Notes under the pieces: generated by a model
What the model saw: the letters and a program-made list of their open reading frames with translations, nothing else
Database searches by the model: none
Told to the model about the DNA's origin: nothing
Translations under genes and position numbers: made by a program
From: Paenibacillus phyllosphaerae
GTDB taxonomy: Bacteria > Bacillota > Bacilli > Paenibacillales > Paenibacillaceae
Direction: 5' to 3'
Assembly (NCBI RefSeq): GCF_014192105.1
Contig: NZ_JACHXK010000005.1
Coordinates: 1-64,000, forward strand
Length of the DNA: 64,000 nt
Shown here: positions 32,306 to 40,204 of the stretch, in pieces
How positions within the stretch are numbered: position 1 is the stretch's first letter
Layout of the letters: each line of letters starts with the position of its first letter

Positions 32306-35300
32306 TTAGTTCAACTTCGGAAGCTTCTTGAGATCCGCCATCACTTTACCAGTGATAATGGCTGCATCGGAACGCAGCAGATAGGACTGCGATTCGAATA
32401 CATATCCTTTGGTCAGGTCAGCGGAATCCACCGGTGAGCCTTGAATATAGCCCTTCTTGGCAATCGCGAGTACAGAGGCTCTTGCATAATAACTGATATT
32501 CGCATAATCCTTGAACTGCTTCTGAAGCGCTGCAGCAATCTTGGTCGCATCCGTGTCGAGCTTCAATTCAAGCGCACGGGCTAAAATAACCGTAGCCTCG
32601 CCGCGCGTCAAGCTGTTGTTCGGCTCGAACGTCTTCGGCTGCGTACCACGAATAATACCTAGACGTGCAGCCGTCTCAATATAACGATAATCCCACAGGG
32701 CATCCGGGTTGATAATCGGAGCCACGTCATCGAAGCTCGGGTTATCAAGATCGTAGTTCAGTTCGATCTGCATGGCATCGATGATCATCTTGGCGAATTC
32801 ACCGCGTGTCGTATACATATCTACGCCGAAGTCGTCGTAGCTAGAAGCATTCATAATGCCTTTGGAGAACATTGCTTCCAGGTAGTTGCGCGCATACGGA
32901 TGATTTGACGCGTCTGTGAAGGAATACGTCATTTTGCCGACAACATAATAACCGAATTGCTCGAATGGTACGGTTATCGTGTTCTTCTTCGTATCAACGG
33001 TACCACCCATGTTGACCCAATACTTGTTGTTCACGTCATAGTGGAAGACCGTGACTGTCGTGCCTACAGTCTCACGAATGTTCGGATCAAACGTAAGAGT
33101 CAATGTTCCACGCTTGGAAGCAACAAGCTCTAGGTCTTCGGACCGCTCATCATAAGTCGGGATGGTTGTACCGTTCGGTCCGAGCTTGTTGTTCGGGTAT
33201 TGATAAGGATCTACACCGGATGTTACTGGATCATACGCCATCGTCGTCAGATTATCGGCCAGACCCGCATCAATCCAATATACCGGGCTTGCTTTACCGA
33301 AACGAGTCGGGAACGATACCCGGAAACGTGTTCCGTAGTTCTGCAAGATCAAGTCAAAGTCGGCGGGCACGTTGTCATACTCACGACGGTCTACTACCCC
33401 GTCCTCGGAGTTGGCAATGCCGAAGAGCAGTTTGTGCCCGGAGAATACTTGGTTCTTCAGGTTGGCCGGCACGTCCGGATCATTACGGATGAGCGATGTT
33501 CCTTTCGGGAACGTCAACGCGACCGAGCCATCGAATACTTTGTGCGAGCTCTTCATCTCTTCCATATATTGCGCGCCAGGAATGTTGGTCGGCTGATACG
33601 TAATGGTAAACGAATCAGAAACCGTATCACTGGCATTCGTGATGGTGTACGTGATTTTGTTCGCACCGGATTTAAGTCCTGTGATGGTCGCACGGAATGC
33701 ACCTGGATAGTCTACATCATCGGTTGTATCGCCGTCGTTGTTGTAGTCATAACCCGACTTGGTTGCCGTGACTTTGTTGATGACGACCGAGTCTGCGCCT
33801 TTTGCGTTAATAACGACTTCAACGAAGTTCTTGTTCACAATAGATTCTGCCGGCAGGTATGGACGGAGAACCTTGTATGGGAGCACCGTCGGATCGACTT
33901 CTAGGCGATAGCTCGCTTTCGGACCTGACGTACCGCTGTTGTACACGTTAAATACATAAGCGCTCGAACTGCCGTCCGCATTCAGCTCCTGCTTCTTCAC
34001 GATGAAGGAGAAGGTTTGATTGGACAAATCGTAACGTACGATCAGATTGCTGTCGATCGTCGAACCTTCCGGATAGTTACGCACGAAGGAACCGTTATTC
34101 ACGATTTGGAACGGTTTGGACAGATTCCACTCCAGTTCGCTTGTCAAAGACGTTCCAGTCACTTTGAGAATATAGTCCGTGAAGACAATATCGTTGTCTT
34201 CCAGATTCTCCATCTTCTCGTCTATGACATCCGGGTCGCCTGTGCTCGATTGGCCAAGGTCCAAGAAGTCGAACGTACCATAGATGTTCATGAACGATTC
34301 TTTGGTCGTATAGATACCGTTCGTCAGCGTAAAGTTCGTATCGTTGGCATTCGGAACGATAAAGTCGTTCTCGTTATCCGTGGAATACGTGAACGGATAT
34401 ACCGTCGAGCCAGCAAGCGGGATCTCCGGTAAGTTGGTCGGAATGATGTTGAACTTGACCGATTTTTCATAGTAGTTCTTCGTACCTTGGAACACGAACT
34501 TGATGGTATTCTCGCCGCTGAATAACGACTCGAAGGCCATATCGGTATAATACGTCGTTACGGTATTGTTATTCGCATCCGTCGAAGTGATCTTCGTGTC
34601 GGCATCGATCTGGAACACCGTCGAATGCGGGTCCACATCATTTCCGTCCTCGTCGTAAGGTACAAGCGGGATAAGGACGTTGTTCACGTAGAAGAAGATT
34701 GTACGCGTACCCTCTGTCTTGCTCGAAGTGTAACGAATCTCATCCGTATCATTAATATTGTACATCTCGCCTTTGAACTGCTTGAGCACGGTGTCAATGA
34801 TGTACTCTTTACGCTTGCTTGTCAGCTGCGTCGTATCGTCATAGACCGCCATGCCATCATAAATGCTATCGAACTGCACATACGGGCCGTACAGCATCGT
34901 AAATGTAGCTGTAGTCGTGGAAGAAGCCGCATCATCAATCTTGAGCGTAATGGTCTGCGTTCCTTCATATGGCATTTTGTCAAATACGAGAATAACGCGC
35001 TGATACTCTACGCCATCGATATTGACAACCCTGTCGTTGGCAGGATCATCATAGGTGAGAACCGTATAATCAGATTCCTTGATCTCTGTTTTGCTACCGT
35101 AAGCATTCCGGATTTCGGATACAACGACTTCCTTATTGAATTCCGTCGTATTGCCGACAAGCACTTCAACAGCAAGCGGCAACCCGTACAAACTTGCGCC
35201 GTCCAGCGTGACGCCGCCAATCGTTTTGTAAGAAAGTCCGCCTGAGTAGCCTGGCAGATAATTGACTGCTTTCACATAAGCTTCATCCGCATCATGCAGG

Positions 35301-36538
35301 GTGAAATATAAATCCGTGCTCGTCTCGCTCTCAGGCGTCGCGCCCAAGTAAACATTCACTTCATTCAACGCAGTCAGCTGAACGGTGAATTTGTTATTGA
35401 AGATCAAATTCGATGCCGCCGTATTCCCTACGTTCGGAAGTTCAAAACGATACTCGTAAATGAAGAAAGCCGCATTCTCCGTCGGCGTGCCTGTCACACG
35501 AATATTGGAATCCTGAATGGAGATGCCGTTCAGGTCGATCTTCTGAGTCGTATTACGCACGGCAACTTCAAAGCCTTCGAGGCCCGCTGCCGCGAAATCC
35601 GGATGCGGCGTAGCTTGTCCGCCTTCCACATCGGCATGATAGCTGTTAGGCACGATGACTTTACCGTAAACCGTGAATTTGGAGGTTTCTTTGGCTACTA
35701 GCGTAGGAGACGTGCTCAGATCTGCCGTGTCACTCGGGGTCGCCGTAGAACTAACCGTCCGATCTGCACTTGCGTCTTCCCATTCTTCCACCCGCACATC
35801 GATAAAAGAAACGGAACCATTATAGAAGGCTACGGTTCTGGTCGAGGTCGAAACCTGCGTACCGTTGGAGATTTTGAAGGTAATCGTATTCTGACCTTCA
35901 TTCAAAACAATCGGTGAAGCGGCAAAACTGTTATTGTTCGCGGTATTGACGGTATACGTCTTACTGCTGCCGTTGACGACGATCGTTACGCCCGTCGCAT
36001 TCGGCGCATTACCGGTAATGCTGATATTCGCCGTCGTTTTGCCCTTCGAAGCGGTCGATTGGACAACGGTTGTACCTACTTCGGTAATCGGGAAGCTGTT
36101 GCCGTCCAGATTAGCCGTCAAGTTATAAAGCATTGGCGAGTTGCGGTATTCGATATAGATCGAGTTACTCACTTCACCGCCGTTCCGCATGCCCGTGAAC
36201 GTGATTTTGTTCAAGCCCGGGAACAGCTGAACGTTGTAGATCGTGATCGCATTGTCCGTTACGTAGATGTTACTCGTAAGGTCCTCACGCGAGTTCTCGG
36301 TCTTATTATTAATAATCTGCAAGACACTATACGAAATGGTCGATGTGTCGACGTTGCTCACCGTACCCGTCAGTGTGACGCGCTCGGTCGTGACGACACG
36401 CGGCGAAGTCGCGGATGCGCTCTCGCCCGGGAAGTTGAAGCTGCCTGATGCCGCGGTCGCTGTCTGGATGGTGCCTGCCGGCACCAACTGGACGAACAGG
36501 CTGACAAGCATCAGCCATAAGCCTAATTTCTTAATCAC
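32306..36538 (-). CDS. S-layer homology protein, 1410 aa
   Basis: Exported protein with a signal peptide (LWLMLVSLFVQLVPAGTIQT) and a long beta-rich body with repeated Ig-like units (VSNVDTSTISYSVLQII, VTLTGTVSNVD, ITGNAPNATGVTIVVNGSSK, NEGQNTITFKISNGTQVSTS, later GAFRATITGLKSGANKITYT). The C-terminal 200 residues hold three SLH domains (ARNYLEAMFSKGIMNASSYD; DALWDYRYIETAARLGIIRG with NNSLTRGEATVILARA; ARASVLAIAKKGYIQGSPVD). The start is GTG at 36538 with AAGGAGG. A sigmaD-like promoter overlapping a perfect palindrome lies about 110 nt upstream, so it may be co-regulated with motility. Likely a cell-surface protein anchored to pyruvylated wall polymer. Confidence 0.92.
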   Translation of the reverse strand: MIKKLGLWLMLVSLFVQLVPAGTIQTATAASGSFNFPGESASATSPRVVTTERVTLTGTVSNVDTSTISYSVLQIINNKTENSREDLTSNIYVTDNAITIYNVQLFPGLNKITFTGMRNGGEVSNSIYIEYRNSPMLYNLTANLDGNSFPITEVGTTVVQSTASKGKTTANISITGNAPNATGVTIVVNGSSKTYTVNTANNNSFAASPIVLNEGQNTITFKISNGTQVSTSTRTVAFYNGSVSFIDVRVEEWEDASADRTVSSTATPSDTADLSTSPTLVAKETSKFTVYGKVIVPNSYHADVEGGQATPHPDFAAAGLEGFEVAVRNTTQKIDLNGISIQDSNIRVTGTPTENAAFFIYEYRFELPNVGNTAASNLIFNNKFTVQLTALNEVNVYLGATPESETSTDLYFTLHDADEAYVKAVNYLPGYSGGLSYKTIGGVTLDGASLYGLPLAVEVLVGNTTEFNKEVVVSEIRNAYGSKTEIKESDYTVLTYDDPANDRVVNIDGVEYQRVILVFDKMPYEGTQTITLKIDDAASSTTTATFTMLYGPYVQFDSIYDGMAVYDDTTQLTSKRKEYIIDTVLKQFKGEMYNINDTDEIRYTSSKTEGTRTIFFYVNNVLIPLVPYDEDGNDVDPHSTVFQIDADTKITSTDANNNTVTTYYTDMAFESLFSGENTIKFVFQGTKNYYEKSVKFNIIPTNLPEIPLAGSTVYPFTYSTDNENDFIVPNANDTNFTLTNGIYTTKESFMNIYGTFDFLDLGQSSTGDPDVIDEKMENLEDNDIVFTDYILKVTGTSLTSELEWNLSKPFQIVNNGSFVRNYPEGSTIDSNLIVRYDLSNQTFSFIVKKQELNADGSSSAYVFNVYNSGTSGPKASYRLEVDPTVLPYKVLRPYLPAESIVNKNFVEVVINAKGADSVVINKVTATKSGYDYNNDGDTTDDVDYPGAFRATITGLKSGANKITYTITNASDTVSDSFTITYQPTNIPGAQYMEEMKSSHKVFDGSVALTFPKGTSLIRNDPDVPANLKNQVFSGHKLLFGIANSEDGVVDRREYDNVPADFDLILQNYGTRFRVSFPTRFGKASPVYWIDAGLADNLTTMAYDPVTSGVDPYQYPNNKLGPNGTTIPTYDERSEDLELVASKRGTLTLTFDPNIRETVGTTVTVFHYDVNNKYWVNMGGTVDTKKNTITVPFEQFGYYVVGKMTYSFTDASNHPYARNYLEAMFSKGIMNASSYDDFGVDMYTTRGEFAKMIIDAMQIELNYDLDNPSFDDVAPIINPDALWDYRYIETAARLGIIRGTQPKTFEPNNSLTRGEATVILARALELKLDTDATKIAAALQKQFKDYANISYYARASVLAIAKKGYIQGSPVDSADLTKGYVFESQSYLLRSDAAIITGKVMADLKKLPKLN

Positions 36539-36647
36539 AGTCTGCCTCCTTCTCTTGCGTTCAGATCTATGGCCGATGCGGCATACCTAGTCGAAACCTC
36601 TAGGATCTGCAGCCGATGACCTAACCTGCATAAGATGTTATATACTT

Positions 36648-36676
36648 TCTATCGGCGATAGACTCTGAAAAGTTTA
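36648..36676 (-). promoter_or_regulatory. SigmaD-like promoter overlapping a palindrome (1410-aa SLH gene)
   Basis: TAAA (36676-36673), a 16-base spacer and GCCGATAG (36656-36649) on the minus strand match sigmaD in 11 of 12 positions. The -10 lies inside a perfect inverted repeat, TCTATCGGCGATAGA (36648-36662), which could be an operator instead. The rest of the 308-nt gap (36539-36846) holds the tagO terminator and a pair of direct repeats. Confidence 0.5.
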
Positions 36677-36749
36677 GGCTAAATCGAAATGGCACGATTT
36701 TACGTGCATGATTCGCTGAATGCTTGTTTTTCAAGTAAAAGTGAGCGTT

Positions 36750-36786
36750 TCGCATGCAAAAAAGTTGATTCGATCGCACGCAAAAA
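36750..36786. repeat. Pair of direct repeats TCGCATGCAAAAA / TCGCACGCAAAAA
   Basis: Copies at 36750-36762 and 36774-36786 differ at one base and start 24 bp apart. They lie between the tagO terminator and the promoter region of the 1410-aa SLH gene. A role is not evident. Confidence 0.4.
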
Positions 36787-36836
36787 CACCCTTCGGTTTA
36801 GGGCTTCCCGTTAAGGAAGTTCCTAGCCAAAGGGTG
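36782..36836 (-). terminator. Terminator after tagO
   Basis: CACCCTT...AAGGGTG outer stem with GG/CC, TAGG/CCTA and TTCC/GGAA inner helices, followed by TTTTTG on the minus strand. It begins 10 nt after the tagO stop codon. Confidence 0.88.
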
Positions 36837-36846
36837 TCGGGTTCGA

Positions 36847-37980
36847 TTATTTGGAACGCTGCTGTTCGGTGCGCATCAGCACACGCTGCAGGAAGTTGAG
36901 TACCGGCCGGCGTGTCTTATCGACGATGCCGATAAGCTCCGCGCCGATCTGTAAGATGAATACGAGCACCAGGATGACGACGAAGGTTACCCAGTTCGCA
37001 GCAGTCGACTCGACAATCGTAGATTGCAGAATCGCGCATGCTCCGAAGAATGCCGCGATCGCATAAATGATAAGAACGGTACGACGATGGCTGAAGCCAA
37101 GCTCACGCAGGCAATGGTGCAAGTGGCCTTTGTCCGGTGCGAAGATCGGACGCTTATTAATCCAGCGGCGTACGATTGCGAAGAACGTATCCGACAGCGG
37201 CACGCCGATGATTAGGAGCGGCGTAACGAACGATACGATCGTTACCTGCTTAAAGCCGAGCATGGACAATGTCGCAAGGCCGAAGCCGAGGAACAGTGAT
37301 CCCGTATCCCCCATGAATATCTTCGCGGGGTGGAAGTTGTACGCCAAGAAACCGATAATGCCGCCGAGCAGAATCGTGCTGAGCAGAATAACTGGCGCGA
37401 AGCCCATGATCGCTGCCATGATCGCAATCGTACCGATCGCGATTGCCGATACGCCTGCTGCCAGGCCGTCCAATCCGTCGATCAGGTTGATCGCGTTCGT
37501 GACGCCGACGATCCATAGAATCGTAAGCGGGATACTGATCCAGTCCGCAATCGGCTGCATCGCTTCGCCGAACGGGATGTTCAGCAGATTGATCTTAATA
37601 TCGAAGCCAAGTACGACAACGCCGGCTGCAATGATCTGACCGAGCAGCTTCACCTTCGCGGACAGCTCGAAGCGGTCGTCCAATGCGCCGATGATCACGA
37701 TAATCGTTCCGCCGGCAATCAAAGCGTTAATCAGGTTCTCATCGTAAGCCCGCAGCAACCCATCGGGTATAAACGGCTTGATGGCCAAGTATCCTCCGAC
37801 GAATGCAGCATATATTCCAAGACCGCCTAATCGCGGCATAATTCTCGTATGAACCTTGCGGTGATTCGGCTTGTCAATCGCGCCGATCTTGAAAGCGAGC
37901 TTGATGACTAACGGCGTCACTAGTAATGCCAAACAAAGTGAAACGATAAATCCAATTCCGTAAAGAAAGCCTTCAGCCAT
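36847..37980 (-). CDS. tagO: Undecaprenyl-phosphate N-acetylglucosaminyl 1-phosphate transferase
   Basis: 377-aa polytopic membrane enzyme of the MraY/WecA family, which starts wall-polymer synthesis by transferring GlcNAc-1-P to undecaprenyl phosphate. About ten membrane helices are visible. Family motifs include NHRKVHTRIMPRLGG (after KPxxRKVH), AINLIDGLDGLAAG (catalytic Asp pair region), FLAYNFHPAKIFMGDTGSLF and a cytosolic loop with GHLHHCLRELGFSHRR. This loop His motif is WecA/TagO-type rather than MraY-type. I chose the ATG at 37980 (MAEGFLYG) 6 nt after GGGAG. A perfect -10 (TATAAT, 38126-38121) lies 140 nt upstream. Together with tagA and csaB it makes the SLH-anchoring polymer. Confidence 0.93.
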   Translation of the reverse strand: MAEGFLYGIGFIVSLCLALLVTPLVIKLAFKIGAIDKPNHRKVHTRIMPRLGGLGIYAAFVGGYLAIKPFIPDGLLRAYDENLINALIAGGTIIVIIGALDDRFELSAKVKLLGQIIAAGVVVLGFDIKINLLNIPFGEAMQPIADWISIPLTILWIVGVTNAINLIDGLDGLAAGVSAIAIGTIAIMAAIMGFAPVILLSTILLGGIIGFLAYNFHPAKIFMGDTGSLFLGFGLATLSMLGFKQVTIVSFVTPLLIIGVPLSDTFFAIVRRWINKRPIFAPDKGHLHHCLRELGFSHRRTVLIIYAIAAFFGACAILQSTIVESTAANWVTFVVILVLVFILQIGAELIGIVDKTRRPVLNFLQRVLMRTEQQRSK

Positions 37981-38120
37981 CTTCATCTCCCTTTCATGTT
38001 CGTAAATCGAATCGCGCCGTCCGCCTGGTCTATGTAATAAGGACAGGCCGTGTCCGACTCACACCTGCGACAGTACGGGATTGATTTGATGTATCCGCCT
38101 TAGAACTATCGCCGGAATGA

Positions 38121-38126
38121 ATTATA
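38121..38126 (-). promoter_or_regulatory. Candidate -10 element of tagO
   Basis: A perfect TATAAT on the minus strand with no convincing -35 at 16-18 bp. It lies in the 218-nt gap between tagA and tagO, where no terminator for the tagA operon is visible. Confidence 0.4.
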
Positions 38127-38198
38127 CGCTGTTTGAAAAAGAACTTCCACTCTCATTTTCAAGCAATTTTCGCTGAATTCGGCAATTTTCTGCGCTAC

Positions 38199-39005
38199 TT
38201 AGTGGTATTTTAGCACTTTCTCTTTATCGCGCATCACTTTGAGGGCAAATTTCGGCAATACAAGCATGCGAGCCGCGCGCGTCGGCTGCTTCATGAGCCG
38301 GTAAAACCACTCGAGCCGAAGCCGCTGGAACAGCTTGGGCGCACGCTTCACGACGCCGGCAATAACGTCGAAACTGCCGCCGACGCCCATCATAATCGGA
38401 ACGCCAAGCGCTTGCTTATGCTTCGCGATCCAAGGCTCCTGCGTGTCGACCGACCGGGCAACGAACAACAAGTCCGCTTGCGCAGCATGGACCTCAGCCA
38501 CAACCTCCGCATCTTGATCGGCGCCGAAATAGCCATTGCGATAGCCCGCGATGATAAGCCCCGGATATTGTTCACTTACCCGCTTTGCCGTCGCCTCAAT
38601 AACATCCTGCGAGCTGCCAAGCAGGAACACCCGCCATCCGCGTTCCTGGCCGAGCCGGAACAGCTCATGCATCAGGTCGTAGCCTGCGACACGCTCTGCT
38701 ACGGGATGGCCGACACGGGACGCAGCCCACACGACGCCTGTTCCATCCGGCACGACGAGCTCCGCGCTGCGCATCGCTTGGTCGAATACCGGGCTCTCCA
38801 GCGCCGCCATGACCATGATCGGATTGCCAGTGATGATATGCGTAAGCTGGCGCTTCTCGATCCGCTGCATCAGCTGGCGTATCGTATCCTTCATATTCAG
38901 CTTAGAGAATTCGATGCCGTAAATCCGTACCGTAGGCACATTCATCGGCGCTGATTGGGCGCTTGCTGCAGCTTCTGTTGGCCGCAGCGTCGTGGACTGG
39001 CTCAT
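38199..39005 (-). CDS. tagA: WecG/TagA/CpsF family glycosyltransferase
   Basis: 268-aa GT26-family enzyme that adds N-acetylmannosamine to undecaprenyl-PP-GlcNAc, the second step in linkage-unit synthesis. Motifs: HIITGNPIMVMAALESPVFD, SAELVVPDGTGVVWAASRVG (conserved PDGxGVV), RVFLLGSSQDVIEATAKRVS and LLFVARSVDTQEPWIAKHKQ; MGVGGSFDVIAGVVKRAPKLF is the G-V-G-G-x-F-D motif. The C-terminus is cationic, fitting membrane association. ATG at 39005 overlaps the csaB stop by 4 nt and has GAGGTGA upstream. Last gene of the pgcA / DUF5693 / csaB / tagA operon. Confidence 0.95.
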   Translation of the reverse strand: MSQSTTLRPTEAAASAQSAPMNVPTVRIYGIEFSKLNMKDTIRQLMQRIEKRQLTHIITGNPIMVMAALESPVFDQAMRSAELVVPDGTGVVWAASRVGHPVAERVAGYDLMHELFRLGQERGWRVFLLGSSQDVIEATAKRVSEQYPGLIIAGYRNGYFGADQDAEVVAEVHAAQADLLFVARSVDTQEPWIAKHKQALGVPIMMGVGGSFDVIAGVVKRAPKLFQRLRLEWFYRLMKQPTRAARMLVLPKFALKVMRDKEKVLKYH

Positions 39006-40204
39006 TTTGGGCGTTCACCTCTATTAGTATGACGAAGCAGGCCGACAATTTGTTTCGCCGGTATCCGTGCTTCTTGCTTAAGTTGTTCAATGGCCGCGCG
39101 GTGTGCCGCAAGCCAGGTCTCCGGTTGGTCGATCAACGCCGCCGCCGCCTTCGAAAAAGCTTCGGGATCGAGCGCTTCGGTCGTGCCGATCGCCGTAAGG
39201 CCGAGACGCTTCAGGAACTGATCGATCTTCGGGTCATAGGACAGACCGAGCATCGGCACCGATTGGTTCGCCGCATAGATGAGCGCATGCAGCCTCATCC
39301 CGAAGAGCATGTCGCACTTGCTGACCTCCAGCAGCATTCGCTGGGGGTCGTCGCCGGCATCCACGAGCTCGGCGCTGCTGCCCGGGCCGAGCTCGCCCAG
39401 CCGTTCCATCACCCACTTCGAAGTCTCTTGGTCGGAGGGGGTGTGGAACGGAAGGAACCGCAGCCGCACCGCCCGGCTGCGGGCCAGCGCGCCAAGCGCG
39501 TCCGCCGCGCGAGCCAGGTCGGCTTCATCTTTGCGCCAATGGCGCAAAGATACGCCTACGACCGGCGCCTGCGCGCCATCCTGCGGAGCCGCACCAGCTG
39601 CGGCGGCTCCGGCACCGCTCGCTGCCGCGCCATCCTGCGGCAGCGGCAGCCCCATGACCGGATCGGGCACAATGTCGATCCGGTCCGAGCTCACGCCGAG
39701 CCGCCCGAGCAAAGCGGCGGATTCGGCGTCACGCACCGACACATACGCGCTGCGCTTCATGACGCCGCGAATGAGCGGATCCATCCACCGGCGGTTCACC
39801 GGCCCAATGCCTTGGGCGTAGATGAACGTCGGCTTACGCAGCAGCTGGGCGAGCTTGATGACGCCCGTGTAATAAGGAATCGTCAGCGCGCCGGTCGCAT
39901 CCTGCAGCAAGCTGCCGCCGCCGCTGATGAGTCCGTCGCTTGCGCGGATCGCACCGATGACTTCGCGTAGACGCATCCGATGGGCCGCCTTCACGCCGTA
40001 CATCTGCGTTGTCCAGGCCGGATCGATCGACAGGACGATCGGCTCGATCGTAACGCCCTGCGCCTTGCCTTCTTCCGCCAAGGCGAACAGGATCGATTTG
40101 AGCACCGCCTCGTCGCCGCTGTTCCGGAAGCCGTAATAGCCGGAGATAACAACGCGCCTTACTTCAGGTTTTGTCTGATTGCCGGTACGAAGCGCTGAAG
40201 CCAT
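39002..40204 (-). CDS. csaB: Polysaccharide pyruvyl transferase CsaB
   Basis: 400-aa enzyme that adds a ketal-linked pyruvate to secondary cell-wall polymer; SLH domains bind that pyruvylated sugar. Motifs: VVISGYYGFRNSGDEAVL at the start, SGGGSLLQDATGALTIPYYT, YAQGIGPVNRRW, and the C-terminal GMRLHALIYAANQSVPMLGLSYDPKIDQFL. An Ala/Gly-rich insertion near residues 205-225 (AAASGAGAAAAGAAPQDG) is unusual. The start is uncertain because the N-terminus overlaps the end of the DUF5693 gene; the ATG at 40204 has GGAAGGGG 10 nt upstream. Three SLH proteins in the same window are its obvious clients. Confidence 0.95.
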   Translation of the reverse strand: MASALRTGNQTKPEVRRVVISGYYGFRNSGDEAVLKSILFALAEEGKAQGVTIEPIVLSIDPAWTTQMYGVKAAHRMRLREVIGAIRASDGLISGGGSLLQDATGALTIPYYTGVIKLAQLLRKPTFIYAQGIGPVNRRWMDPLIRGVMKRSAYVSVRDAESAALLGRLGVSSDRIDIVPDPVMGLPLPQDGAAASGAGAAAAGAAPQDGAQAPVVGVSLRHWRKDEADLARAADALGALARSRAVRLRFLPFHTPSDQETSKWVMERLGELGPGSSAELVDAGDDPQRMLLEVSKCDMLFGMRLHALIYAANQSVPMLGLSYDPKIDQFLKRLGLTAIGTTEALDPEAFSKAAAALIDQPETWLAAHRAAIEQLKQEARIPAKQIVGLLRHTNRGERPK

